From contig CM076847.1 of assembly GCA_039519185.1 (NCBI GenBank), positions 23,681,251 to 23,745,250 on the forward strand: 64,000 bases of DNA, read 5' to 3'. The position numbers were made by a program, and so were the translations under genes. Source of the DNA: Astragalus membranaceus (taxonomy: Eukaryota; Streptophyta; Magnoliopsida; Fabales; Fabaceae). Below, piece after piece: positions 33,680 through 45,170 of this stretch (the stretch's first letter is position 1; each line of letters begins with the position of its first letter). The notes beneath the pieces were generated by a model. That model ran no database searches. It saw only the letters and a list, made by a program, of their open reading frames with translations, and was not told the origin of the DNA.

Positions 33680-33990
33680 TCTCCCAGGGACTAAATTGTC
33701 CCAAATAACGCAAGGACTTATTTATCCGTTTTTTTTTTTTAAATTTTATAATTTGTATGGCTAGAGACTAATGTGCCCAAAATAATGACTTACATGTCAT
33801 TTAACGTAACACAGTGGCACTTAACGTGCCACGTAGGACACGTTCAGTGAGCTGTCAACGGCTGAAGGGACAGAGGGACTAAGGTGTCCCGTTTTAAAAA
33901 TGTCAGGGACTATGCCTCACAAAAAATTTGTTAGGGACTAATTTCTCCTGCAAAGAAATTTCAGGGACCAATTTGGGTCTTTACTCTTTC
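33680..33990. mobile_element. Possible Mutator-like MITE fragment
   Basis: Repeated gggacta motifs (agggactaaattgtccc, agagggactaaggtgtccc, gttagggactaatttctcc, cagggaccaatttgggtc) and a tgccacgtagg segment resemble the ends of the element at 19169. Clear boundaries or a 9-bp duplication were not found. Confidence 0.35.
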
Positions 33991-34238
33991 TTTTATTATA
34001 CAAGTGAATCTTTATTATTTCTTTAAGAAAAAATAGATCCGTATTCTGTAATGTATAATGATACAAGTGAACTTTGTCAAAAAAAATGATATAAGTGAAC
34101 TGTTAGGTTTTTATATTTTTGCTTAAATTAATTTATAATTTTATAAAAATATTTCTATGTAAAAAAAGCAACTAAAAATTCGTAACATGATTTAAATAAA
34201 AATAAAATAGTTTTAACAAAATTGTATTATTAAAATAT

Positions 34239-34271
34239 AATGATAATAACAATAATAATAATAATAATAAC

Positions 34272-34342
<71 letters not shown>
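34239..34342. repeat. (AAT)n microsatellite
   Basis: About 34 ATA/AAT units with three CAA interruptions near the left end. Confidence 0.95.
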
Positions 34343-34458
34343 GCTCCATTAAATGCAATTCCCTCTATAAGTGTTCAAAGAGTCCGAGGGTTTTCTCTGC
34401 CTTCGAATGGAGCGTCATCAACCCTTCATCCTAAAAAAGCGTCGCTATAGGCCTAATT

Positions 34459-34737
34459 AGGGCCCGTTTAGATCGACTTTTTTGGCTTATCTACTGGCAT
34501 AAGTACTTGCGAGACTGTTTGAGAGAGCTTATGGAAATAGCTTATAAGATATTTATAAGCTGTTTTCAACTAATTTTTATAAGCTCTTCAGGATAACTTA
34601 TTAAAATAGCTTATAGAAAAATAGTTAAACATTATTTATCTTTTATTATAAAAACAACTTATGCATTATAAGCCCTTATATAATAAGCGCTTATGCCATT
34701 AAATGCTTAATTAAACTATTTATTCAAAGTGGGCTAG
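34459..34737. mobile_element. Possible hAT-like MITE
   Basis: The left end agggcccgtttagatc and the right end tcaaagtgggcta are imperfect inverted repeats. The interior has repeated agcttata / ttataagc motifs in both orientations, the make-up of a common plant hAT MITE. An 8-bp duplication is not visible. Confidence 0.4.
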
Positions 34738-35060
34738 TAGTGTTGGTTCTTCACGGTTTTATGTTACTCCCTTTCTCGATCTCTGTACGAAAAACACCGA
34801 TTTACAACACACCTTTCAAATAAGAGACACCCCCCACCGGGACAGGTGCATGTCCAAAACTATACAAAAACCTAATCTTTGTCTCAATTCTTGTTTGATG
34901 CATGAATGACCTCGTCCGAGACGAAGTTTTGATCTTCCCTTTAGGTTTGGAACACCTCCAATGCATTCCCTTGCCATTTTTAGACCTTACTTCTAAAATG
35001 CTTCATTTCTTATCGTTGGAATAGAAGTTTAATTAATTTCCTTTTGATTTGATGACCCCT
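34738..35060. other. Intergenic, nothing recognised
   Basis: Ordinary sequence up to the CACTA left end; no ORF of interest. Confidence 0.4.
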
Positions 35061-35359
35061 CACTACAAGAATAAGCCTATATTGCTACCAATGTTTGCCA
35101 CAGAGGACTGTTCGTCGCTAATTTTGCGACGGACTTGCGACGGTTTGCGACGACGAGTGAGTTTGGGCGTTGGGCGCTAAAAATCCCGCCCATAATTTTC
35201 GGCGGGAAGGAACGTTGGTCACTAATTTGCGACAGACGTGGATGATGGTCGCTAATTTGCGACGGATGGGTCGTCGCAAGGCCGTCGCAATTGTTATTTC
35301 TAGTTTTTATCCACGCGAACCCTTATCTCTTCTCTCGGACAACACAGAACACAATTTCA

Positions 35360-35515
35360 CTCCTCACTCCTCACGTTGTTCGCGTTCTCCGCCCGCCTCA
35401 CTCCTCACGCCGTTCGCGTTCTCCGCCCGCCTCACTCCACACGCCGTTCTCCGCCCGCCTCACTCCTCACGCCGTTCTCCGCCCGCCTCACTCCTCACCC
35501 CTCACGCCGTTCGAG
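35360..35515 (+). repeat. Tandem repeat in the CACTA leader
   Basis: Five units of cactcctcacgccgttc..ctccgcccgcct have lengths of 34, 34, 28, 28 and a partial unit. The overlapping proline- and arginine-rich ORFs are products of this repeat. A second duplication, tttatgatgcgttttagggtt at about 35628 and 35740, follows it. Confidence 0.75.
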
Positions 35516-36462
35516 AACTCGTCGTCACCACTCCACCCTCCGGCGCGCGTCTCTTCTTCGGTCGTGGCTCACAGTTTTGTCTCTACCAGGTAAATCGCAT
35601 TCCCTTTTCCCTTTTCTTTGATTTTTGTTTTATGATGCGTTTTAGGGTTTTAGGGTTTTTGATTTCAGTTTCGTCGTGACACAGAACACAGTAAATCGTC
35701 TCTTCCCTTTTTTCCTTTTCCCTTTTCTTTGATTTCTGTTTTATGATGCGTTTTAGGGTTTTTGATTTCTGCATTTTAGGGATTCAAATCATTTTTGATT
35801 TCTTTCCAAATCATTTCTCATGAGTGTGTGGAACCCGTTATTATTGTTGTGAAGCCAACCTTGAGAGGGTGTAATCTGGTGGTGGAATCCTAATGATGCT
35901 GCAGCAGCAGTAACCGTAGCAGTTGCTAACAAATGTGGTGGTGGAATCTTGAATGTGAAATTGTGAATATTGAAAAACAAAATATAAATTTAGATTGTGA
36001 GTAAAAATGATTCAGAACAAAATATAGTTGATTCAATTAGTAACATTTAATTCATTTTCTTGCTCTTAATAATGGAGAATCAGTTTATTTTGTGCTGGTG
36101 TTGATGCTTGAAATTTGATTTTGTGTACTATAATTTGATTTTCTTGGTCCTATCTAAGAACTAGGCTTGGTTATGGTTTAGTTCAGTTCACAGGAACTGG
36201 ATTTAAACAAAATTTTCAATATTCCATTACTCCTACCATACAAGTGTTGGTCTATCCTTTACTTCCTTCTGTTCCTTTTAATTATAGTATTTTATTCTTA
36301 TTGACTTGATGTTAATGGAATTCCATTAAATACCGCTGAATCTGTGATACTTCTGGTATTAATTCTTATATTTTTATTTCCCAATTTATCCGTGCTTGAG
36401 CTGAATCTGTGATACTTTTGAATTTGAGTATGATTATAACTTGCGCATTTGATATTTGAAAG

Positions 36463-36894
36463 GAGGAGTTTCAGCGGCTGTTCTCTCAGTCATATATACC
36501 AGTAGACCCCGTTGAGTTGGCTAAGTTGAAGCGTTTGTTGTGGGAGCAGGCTGCTGGAGGGCCCTATAAGAGTCGTGGTGTGTATGGGACAGGAGGCATA
36601 GTTGACAATATGGTAGACTCTGGAGCTTCGACGAGTGCGGGTCTGTCTCCTGAGGCCCGTAGGATCATCCAACAAATGTCACAACAATTTGAAGAGCGGT
36701 TTGCACGACAGCAACAACTATTTGAGTACGTATTTAACCATTCTGGAATTCCAACACCTCCACCTGATTGGCAGCCTCCCGAGCAAGACCAGCCCGCCCA
36801 TCAGGGTCAGCCCGCCCAGCAGGGTCAGCCCGCCCATCAGGATGAGAGCGAAGATGTAGATGATGGAGACCACGTTTATGAGAAGGGTTATTGA
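36463..36894 (+). pseudogene. CACTA-associated ORF, C-terminal exon
   Basis: After a probable acceptor near 36462 the frame reads EEFQRLFSQSYIPVDPVELA, then WEQAAGGPYKSRGVYGTGG and a glutamine-rich tail with PAHQGQPAQQG repeats. This matches the C-terminal exon of the plant CACTA protein family (transposase_24/PttA type), which has an RVYG-G motif. Upstream exons are missing between the leader and 36460, so this copy is internally deleted. Product function is unknown. Confidence 0.55.
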
Positions 36895-37183
36895 CGAGAT
36901 CTAGGTAATCTATGTTTTAATTAATGTGCAAAATATATTAGTTTTATGAATTAATTAGTAATCATTATCGTTTTTGATTTGTTAGGTATATTGTTCAGAG
37001 CTGGACTTGAAGATGCTTCGTCAGAATTTTTTGAGTTTACTGAACATTAGTGTATTGGTATATTTTGATAAACTAGTGGCATGTTTTGATATATTTGAGT
37101 AAACTAGTGGCATGTTTTGATATTTGGTATGTATGTCACTTTTAACTAATTTGGTGGATTGGGGTCTGAATTAAATTGGCAGG

Positions 37184-39965
37184 TGTGAACACCCAATTTT
37201 AACCGGTGCATTTTTTTTATCTACTTTTCCTTTTACGAAAAATAATAAAATAAATCCCTTTGGCAAATATTTGGGATGTACGTGTATTCATTGCGTCGGT
37301 GTTTTTAGCTTTCTCGTGTTTTTTAGTTTTTTCTCGTGTGTGGTCCGACATGTCTTTTAGTAAAAAAAAAACATAATAGTAATAAAATAGGAGAGGTGCG
37401 AAATTTTTTTTTTTACAAAATGTCTAGTTACACTTGGCCCAAACATATGCCAAAACTACAAAAAAAAATAGGCCTCAAATGGGCCCAAAAAAATTATCTA
37501 CACCTAACTGTCAAAAAAAAGAAGGGCCCAAATAAACATAATCTATGCCAGCAGCCGTACGCGCCTCCCTTCTGCTCCTGAGCTTGCAGAGCAAGCTTGC
37601 TCCAGCTGCCCAAGCACCTGAAAACAACACCAATTCAAATCAACAGCTAAAAAAGGGGGAGGTTGAGTCATCCCTGAGTCAGCTACTAGCTGTCCAGGAG
37701 ACAATGCAATTAACCAGAGAATCAAGAAATTAATTTTCGGTTTCAAAAAATGACTATAAAATGCTAATCCGAAAATGAAGTAAGGAGGACAATTTCAGAC
37801 AGAAAAATTCACACACAAATTCAAAAAAAAATTGGACAGCAAATCTTCACACAGAAAAGGAATTCGGGTACAGTCAGGGGCCATTTTTTTCACAGAGGAG
37901 CAGTACAGTAGCAATTTTCAGTTCAGGAAGCAAAAAAGAGGGAAATAACAGCAAGAGGATCAGCAGTAGCCGAGCAAATAGGAGAGTTCTCAGAAGCCGG
38001 AGTTAAGGTTGGTCCACTAAACCATTAGGTAGGGAAATACGTGAGGAAATTATTTATATATAATCTGTTTGAGTTTAAATGGGTATATAAAAACAACAAA
38101 TAACAGACAGCATGTAGTTAGGATATGTCATAATTTTGGTCAAGAAATAACACAATAAGCAGATCACAAAAGAAAAGCTTTTGTTGTCGTAGGAGTAGAA
38201 GGTGTGCTGTTGTGATGGTTATAAAAGCAAAACATGATATTTGATTTCAAATACACGCTTATTTAGAGGTTTAGATATAAAATAAAAGCAACAAAAGAAA
38301 ATCAACAGTAGAAGAAATAGACTAGAGGAGGAGAAGAAGAGAAAAGCATAAAGAAGAGGGATTAGAACTCACTCTAGGACTCCGACTGCCGTAGACGGTG
38401 GTCGTTGGCCCGAATACGCCACCGTAAAACGCTCGCCTCCGGTTGTCTTCTCCGGCGTACGCACCGCCGTTCGTTCGCCACAAACCGCCATCGCATCCAT
38501 CCCCTTTGTTGGCCCTTTAAAACGAATGTTCCGCCATAAGCCACCACCGTCCCCTTCCCTCTACCACCACCACAAATCCGTCGTTCCTCCCCCCATCATC
38601 ACCGCGAGCATCGTTTTCCTTCCTTCCTCAGTCACGCTTCACCTCTCTCCCTCGCCGTCGCCTCCGTCGTCCCCCTTCACCGCCGCCGTCGGTTCTCTCC
38701 CCCCACCGTCGTTGGCGCAAACCACCGTCACGTCTTCCCCCTTCCATCGCGTCCTCCTTTTCTCTTTCTGTTTCTTTCTCTCTCTCCCTCTCTCCGCAAA
38801 TCTCTTCCTCCCTCACCAAAGCTTGGTGCGTGCGGCGCTGGAGTAGGGAAATTAGGGTTTTAGGAACCAAAGTTACCTTATATAGTCTAGGTTTCTATTT
38901 AATTTTAATTTTAATTTTTTTTAGTTTCGGTTCCTACTTACACCACTCATTTTTCGTATTACGCCTCCCCCTGAAAAGCCCATGAACTCGTGGACCAGTC
39001 TACCAACTGGGCTGCTGCTTTTCACACCCAGTTTTTAATAACACAACTCCCTCCTGTAAACTGCACCCCATTTTATATTGCACCCACTCTTTTCGTTTTT
39101 TATTAATTTCTTTTACAAAAAACCTATAAAAACAAATAGATAAATATTTCATTTTCAAAAAAATATAAATAGGGGACTAATGAACCGTTACAGATCATGT
39201 CCTAAAATCCCTATTTAAAACAAACAATTTCTAAGTCAAAATAAACACAAACATATTTGTTTCCATAAATCAAAAAACTCCATTTTTAGAAAATAGGGGA
39301 CTAAGCCGACTGTACAGACGTGTTAGTCAGCATTCTAGGATAAATGAACCGTACGGTTCAAGAGTCCTAAAATCCCTATTCAAATAAAATCAAACCAACA
39401 AACATCAAATCATTTTCCAAAACTCCAAAAACTCCATTTTTATAACATAGGGGACTAAGTCGACTGTACAGACGGGTCAGTCAGCGTTCTAGGATGGATA
39501 AGTTGTACAGCTCAATAATCCTAAAACCCCTATATTTAAAAAAATAGCAACCAACAAAATTTTTCAGGAAGACCTACGTGACTTTTGAGTTCCTCATTGC
39601 ACTTGAGGATACGTAAGAGCGGGGCTTCCCCGTCAAGTCAAAATTAAACTTTTCTAAATTAAGTCCCTTATTTATTTCTTTGTAAATCGAATTTTATTTA
39701 TTTTTGGGGTAAACGAATTTTCTAAATTTATTAATACTTGCACAATCAGATTTAGGGTAACTGTCTTAGGACAGATGTATTAGGGGTGTAGTGAAATTAG
39801 GTTTTCGCCCTTCCCTTTGCATAACCGACTCCCGAATCCAACCTAGGTTACGCAGACCATAAATTAAATGTAGGTTTTTCTCAATTTCCCTATTTAATAA
39901 ATTGGGTGGAGACTCCTAAAATAATCAATTTTTGAGCCGTCTACGTCGGGATCACGGTCACGACA
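37184..39965 (+). repeat. 5' LTR of the Ogre-type element, 2,782 bp
   Basis: It begins TGTGAACACCCAATTTTAAC and ends GGTCACGACA two bases before the primer site. It contains a GC- and CT-rich block (38380-38850) that gives spurious proline-rich ORFs, and the three-fold aggggacta..ccgactgtacagac block (39170-39530). The ggatacgtaagagcggggc and cataaccgactcccgaatcc segments are also found in the LTR fragments at 14701 and 26100. Confidence 0.8.
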
Positions 39966-39967
39966 GA

Positions 39968-39986
39968 TGGCGACTCCACTGGGGAC
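39968..39986 (+). other. Primer binding site of the Ogre-type element
   Basis: tggcgactccactggggac follows the LTR end after ga. Ogre primer sites are described as tRNA-Arg type; I judge the match from memory only. Positions 39987-40715 are an untranslated leader with no recognised features. Confidence 0.7.
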
Positions 39987-40715
39987 TATTAGTGAGAGTC
40001 AAGCCTTTTTTAATTTGAACGTGCGAGTAATAATTTTAGTTACCCTTTACTGAATTATTGTATATAGTGTTTTACATTTTACTTAAATATGAACCCTAGG
40101 GTAGAAGACCACTTTTCTGTATGTATGTTTGTTTGTTTTGCAGCTTGGGGGGTATTATTGATATTTCGCTCCTTCGCACACTCCACTATCACGCTTTTAC
40201 ACACACGTGAGAATAGTCCTATACCCGGACTGGAGAATAACCTAAGTTAGAACAAGACTGCGTAGTGATGGCCTACTGGATGTGCGTCCTGTTGGGTGGT
40301 CACGAAAGTCACACCTAGAGTTTGGTACCTCTTGAGAATGCTGACACTCCTAATAGCTTGCCTATTGTTGTTGATCAGTGTTCTTAATTGGGGTCGTTGG
40401 CTCTAGGAACCTTATATAGGACTCTTTAGAGCTACCTTTTGAAAGGTTCACTCAATAGACGAGCCCTAGACCTATTCTCTAAGGAACCCTCGTAGGACAC
40501 AAAGTAGCCTCATACCCCTGCACTCAAACAAACACAGATACATTTTTCTGGTCTTCCTAAAAAAAAAAATTTAATTACATTATTTTCAGCATACCTCATG
40601 CATTTTTTACTTATTCCTGTTCTTTTTTCGCATGACATAAATTTCTTTTTTTTACATCAACATTTCATGCATTTCTATGACCGCCAGGAAATTGTAAGGT
40701 TTTCTTTCTGACAAG

Positions 40716-41872
40716 ATGGATCAAACGTTAAGACAAACGATACATTTGAAAATCAAGCAACCGAACCTAAGCAGTCTGCGAGACCTAAGCAATAAAATGG
40801 CGCCATGGCTTCGTGACTCCTTCACCGCCAAGTATGGGAATCTTTTAAGTCTTCTGAATATCAAGGTACAAGCTGAAGCTCTCACTGCATTGGGCCAGTA
40901 TTATGATCCACCGTTACGGTGTTTCAACTTTCAAGACTATCAGCTGGCCCCGACCTTAGAAGAGTTTGAAAATATACTATGCTTCCCTCCAGCAAACAAA
41001 AAGCCATACCAATATGTGGAAAATTATCCTATAGCTGAAAAACTGTCTGAGATATTAAAAGTTCCAACATCAGACTTGGCCAAGATGGTAATTGTAAATA
41101 AGGGGATAGAAGGTTTGACAAGGTGGTACTTGGAAGAAAAAGCCTCGTTTTGGGCTGGTAAAGAAAATTGGGCTACATTCATGGATGTCTTCGCTCTCAT
41201 CATCTATGGGGTCGTTCTATTCCCCAATGACGACGGCTATATTGATTACACTGCAATGGACGTTTTCTTAGCATTCAAACTCCGAGGACAAAATCCCGCC
41301 TCAGTTGTTCTTGCTGACGTGTATTACACTATTCACAACGTCACAAAAAACGATCAGGCTTGATCCTGTGCTGTTTGCTTGTATTATATCGCTGGTTCAC
41401 TTCTCACATCTTCAAAAGAAATCATCGTATAGAGGTCAGGGGCAAGACAAAATGGGCCCAATACATCGCCGGCCTCAAAGGGAGTGACATTTCTAGGTAT
41501 TCTCGGGACCAAAATATAGAAGAAATCGTCTATCAGTGTGGTGATTTCCCAAATGTCCCCCTCATATGGACTAAAGGCTGCATTAACTACAATCCCGCCA
41601 TTGCTTTGAGGCAGTTGGGTTATCCTATGATGAATCCACCCCCGGAAGAATCTTTACACTCATTTGTGCTACAAAAGAGGGGTTCGGAAGATCTTGATAT
41701 GCTAAGAAAGATTAGTCGAGCCTGGGGCAAAATATCCAGAAAAGGTCATGAACTAGGGCCCAGAGGCATTGATGCCAAAGAAAGCTACATTCAGTGGGTC
41801 AAATCTAGAGCCCAAGAAGTTGGACTACCGTTCCGTCTAGCAGCTCCGGTCACCTCCTCTCCTTGCTTCTAG
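40716..41872 (+). pseudogene. Ogre ORF1, unknown function, frameshifted
   Basis: The first frame (40716-41363) starts MDQTLRQTIHLKIKQ and includes LRCFNFQDYQLAPTLEEFEN, WYLEEKASFWAGKENW and ALIIYGVVLFPN. This is the plant-mobile-domain-like protein found ahead of gag in Ogre elements. A frame change at about 41345-41365 leads into the second frame (to 41872), with VLYRWFTSHIF, KTKWAQYIAGLKGSDI, CGDFPNVPLIWTKGCINYNP and the end PFRLAAPV. The two halves together look close to full length. Its role in the element is not known. Confidence 0.75.
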
Positions 41873-41879
41873 GTTTTCT

Positions 41880-42202
41880 CTGATTCCTTATTTTTCTTTC
41901 AGCTTATGATCACGTAACCTAATTCTAATCCTTTTATACTTCTCTTTGTTTGTTTTTTTTTCTAATTAGCCTTATGGGCCACTCTTCACACCCCCTTATA
42001 TTACTATTTCTACATAAAAATAGGCCCATACAATAATAAGTAATATTATTACTCTAATATTATTTTCTAGGCTTAATCAGCCAATTAATTAGATACAAAT
42101 CAACGTAGCAACTATACTAATAATTCCCAACTTCAACAATTCACACACTTAATCATTAAATAAATCAATTAAATAATTAATTAAATATTCGGGGCGTTAC
42201 AA
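41880..42202 (-). mobile_element. LTR-end fragment replacing the gag N-terminus
   Basis: An AT-rich stretch ends at ttcggggcgttaca; on the - strand this is TGTAACGCCCCGAA, a common LTR start. Immediately after it the gag frame resumes mid-domain (YDGSTSPLLHLRTYCTKM). The other LTR end is not seen, so this is a fragment tied to a deletion of the gag start. Confidence 0.45.
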
Positions 42203-43879
42203 GTACGATGGAAGCACCAGCCCTCTTCTACATCTGAGAACCTATTGCACCAAAATGTCGATATGGTCCAAGGATGAAAATTTTCTCATTAGTTTTTTTC
42301 ATGAGATTTTGACGGGGCCGGCGTTGGAATGGGATATCCAAATGGACCACTCTAAGATTGATTGTTGGAAGGACCTCGCCGATGTCTTCATGAATCAGTA
42401 CAGGTTTAATATGGATATGGCTCCAACGCGTGAGCAACTGGGAATCCTGCAGAAGAATAATGACGAGACCTTTAAGCAGTATGCCCAAGGGTGGAGAACT
42501 CTCGCTGCACAAGTCCAACCACCACTCACTATATCAGAGATGTGTTCCTATTTCTTGGGGACGTTAGGATCTCCCTATGTGGCAGCAATGGCAGGGGCCG
42601 CATACCGGGACTTCACAGATTTAATATCTGCTGGAGAAAGAATTGAGATGCTGACAAGAGCTGGAAAACTTCAGGTGGAGCAATCAGAAGGAGGGCAAGC
42701 TAAAAAGAACTATACTCAAAAGAAGAAAGATCCAGAAATCAGTTACATCCGGGCACCACCGAATATCACCCCCCAACAGCCATACTATAATAGACCCCGC
42801 CCGAATACACCTTACACAATGAACCCAAACACAAACCCCTCACCCATACAAACACTCCCCGTAAACAACATCCCAGGAACCTACCAACAACAACGACCAA
42901 ACTACCAGCAGACCCGTCCAAATTTCTGCCAAACACAAGTCAACTTCCCACCATTCCCTAAACTCTCCATTACCAACACCGAACTGTTCCAACGATTGGC
43001 AGACGCCCGTTTGATTGCAGGAGTCCCCGTGAAAGATTGGGAGCCTCCATTTCCAGCATGGTATAATCAAAACTTGACTTGTAAGTACCACATGGGGGCC
43101 ACAGGACATTCCATTGAGGATTGTGAAGCCTTCAAGACGGCTGTAAGAAGATTGATTGCTCATGGGAAGTTGGACATCCAGGAAGAGACGGGACCAAATA
43201 TCAATAGCAACCCTCTCCACAATCACGATGGAAATAGGACAGTGAGTATGCTGGAAGGAGACCAAAAGACTATCAAGAAGGTCTTGGGACTCCGGACCCC
43301 TATGATAGAAATATGGGAAGGATTACACCGGGCTGGCTATGAAGTGTTGGCACCAACAAAGGAGGTCGTAAAATATGCCATGTATAACGAAAAGAAAAAG
43401 TGTGTGTACCACCATAGTTGTGAAGGCCATGATATTGAAGATTGTTGGGACTTCAAAGCTCGAGTTCAAAGCCTAATGTCACTAGGAGTGGTGGAAGCTA
43501 GGGGGTCTGTGTTTCAAGAGGAGATTAATGTTGTGGAACGTTGTGTGCTTAAAGTTCCACCGCTCAACCAACCTGTAGCACCTGAAAAGGTTGTAGTGAC
43601 TATAAAGAAGCCCACACCTTTTGCTTGCAAAGACACTCATGCAATTCCCTGGAACTACGAGACCCGAGTCGAAGTTGTGGGAGGCGCCACTAAGAGTGAA
43701 ATAGGCAAGAACAAGGGGGTTGAGGAGTCTGTGGACAACCTTGCAAGTGTTAGCGGAATAACCCGGAGTGGGCGATATTTCGGTCCGGAAGAGTCCGAAA
43801 GGAAAAAGAAAGAGGCTGAAGAGCCATCAGAAGAAGAGTTCCTAAATATCATGAAGCAGAGTGAGTATGATGTGACTGA
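42203..43879 (+). pseudogene. Ogre gag, N-terminally truncated and split by the array
   Basis: The retrotrans_gag domain is at 42255-42640 (FHEILTGPALEWDIQ, DVFMNQYRFNMDMAPTREQL, FKQYAQGWRTLAAQV). A proline-, asparagine- and glutamine-rich linker follows. Two knuckles of the form CX2HX5HX4C follow, CKYHMGATGHSIEDC near 43080 and CVYHHSCEGHDIEDC near 43400. The frame stays open up to the insertion, where reading runs into the LTR of the array. The same frame continues at 58545 once the insert and one copy of actga are discounted. The normal N-terminus is absent. Confidence 0.85.
43875..43879. other. Left copy of the 5-bp target duplication of the array
   Basis: actga, repeated at 58540-58544 after the last LTR. 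No other unit boundary inside the array carries it. Confidence 0.9.
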
Positions 43880-44575
43880 TGATAGCCCCGCAAGTGCACG
43901 GGTCGTATCGCGTAATAAAAGAGTTATCGATCCACAGGGAGAGCCTAGGTGAATACCAATCTAATTTTTCAAAGTTGATTAACTGAAAAGAAAGTGTTTT
44001 TTTTTGGAAAGAAGGAATATTTTAGTAAAGTCTACTCACTCATGATCATTGTAGACAAAAGAGGAGAAAAGAAAATAAAAGAAGAAGACATAAAGTTAAA
44101 TAGCGAGAAATAAAAGAAAGCGGTAAAGTGCAAAATTATAAATAGCGGAATTGTAAATGACAAGAAAGTAAATTGCTTGAAAAGTAAATTGCCAGTAATT
44201 TACTTGACTTGCCAGTAATTTACTTGACTTGCCAGTAGTTTACTTGACTTGGAAATTTAAAGGGCAAAAAAGTAAATAACAAGGAAAATAAAAGAGCGGA
44301 AAAGTAAAGAGCGAAAAGTAAAGAGCGAGAAAGTAAAGAGCGAGAATTTAAATAGCAAGGAAAGTAAATGACTTGGAAAATAGAAGGGCGAGAAAGTAAA
44401 TAGCAAGGAAAGTAAATGACTTGGAAAATAAAAGGGCGAGAAAGTAAAAAGCGAGAAAGTAAAAAGCGAGAAAGTAAAAAGCGAGAAATTAAAGTGAAGT
44501 CATGAATCTTAGAGGAAACCTTGTCATGGATTTTCTAACAAAATTCAAGCTTGGTTACAAGTGAGGATCAAGCCT

Positions 44576-44586
44576 CTATTTATAGG
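44576..44586 (-). promoter_or_regulatory. TATA box of LTR 1
   Basis: The - strand reads cctataaatag, about 800 bp inside the LTR from its 5' end; equivalent boxes occur in the other three LTRs. It would start transcription through U5 and gag. Confidence 0.65.
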
Positions 44587-44704
44587 AAAATATTAGGTCT
44601 AAGGCACTTGAGAGGAGGGGCAAAATGGTCATAAAAAAGTGGCAAATCAAGTGGCAAGGGAAAGCCATCAGCAAGTGGGTGCAGCCAAAATTGACTTGTC
44701 TGGT

Positions 44705-45170
44705 GCCAGGGTCGTGCGCCCATGTGCCAGGGTCGTGCGCCCTGGCCAGTCAATTTTGGCTGCTCTGCGCCAGTTTTGCACTAGGGTCGTGCGCCTATGG
44801 TGCCAGGGTCGTGCGCCATGTGCTGGAAACAGCTGTTCTGCGTTGCTGGCAAGCATGGGTCGTGTGCCTATGTGCCAGGGTCGTGCGCCTTGTTCTGCCA
44901 AAATGGGCCATTTTCAGTTGAAAACACGCACGGGTCGTGCGTGGTGCACCCAGGGTCGTGCGCAGGCTCTGCGCCAGTTTTTACCAGGGTCGTGCGCCTA
45001 TCTGCCAGGGTCGTGCGCCAGTTTTACACTAGGGTCGTGCAACATGTGCCAGGGTCGTGCGCAGGCTCTGCGCCAGTTTTTGCTGCTTGGCGCCCTTGGC
45101 GCCCTGTGCTGCGCCAGTTTTGCTGCTTGGCGCCCTTGGCCAGTTTTCGGTTTTTGGGGCCCTTGGCGCC
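44705..45170. repeat. CpG-rich minisatellite in LTR U3
   Basis: There are twelve copies of gggtcgtg(c/t), most as ccagggtcgtgcgcc, at irregular 20-40 base spacing. They are mixed with five copies of gcgccagtttt and several ggcgcccttggc. It is GC-rich in an otherwise AT-rich element and repeated in all four LTRs (49098-49563, 53477-53942 and 57858-58323). Confidence 0.9.

Larger units (their letters stand above)
35061..37183 (+). mobile_element. CACTA element, left part, interrupted by the Ogre element
   Basis: The left end is cactacaagaataagcc, preceded by cct (35058-35060) as possible 3-bp duplication. Subterminal motifs ttgcgacgg, gcgacggac and cgtcgcaa recur to about 35290. A GC-rich leader and a CACTA-type ORF follow. 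The right end is not in the window because the Ogre LTR starts at 37184; it should reappear beyond position 64000. Confidence 0.7.

Noticed and set aside
38526..38846. 106-codon proline- and serine-rich ORF
   Set aside because: It is low-complexity CT-rich sequence inside the Ogre LTR, with an equally long ORF on the other strand.
44705..45075. Regularly repeated gggtcgtgcgcc that might suggest a CRISPR array
   Set aside because: Spacers are irregular and partly repeated, the unit is short, there are no cas genes, and the DNA is a plant LTR.
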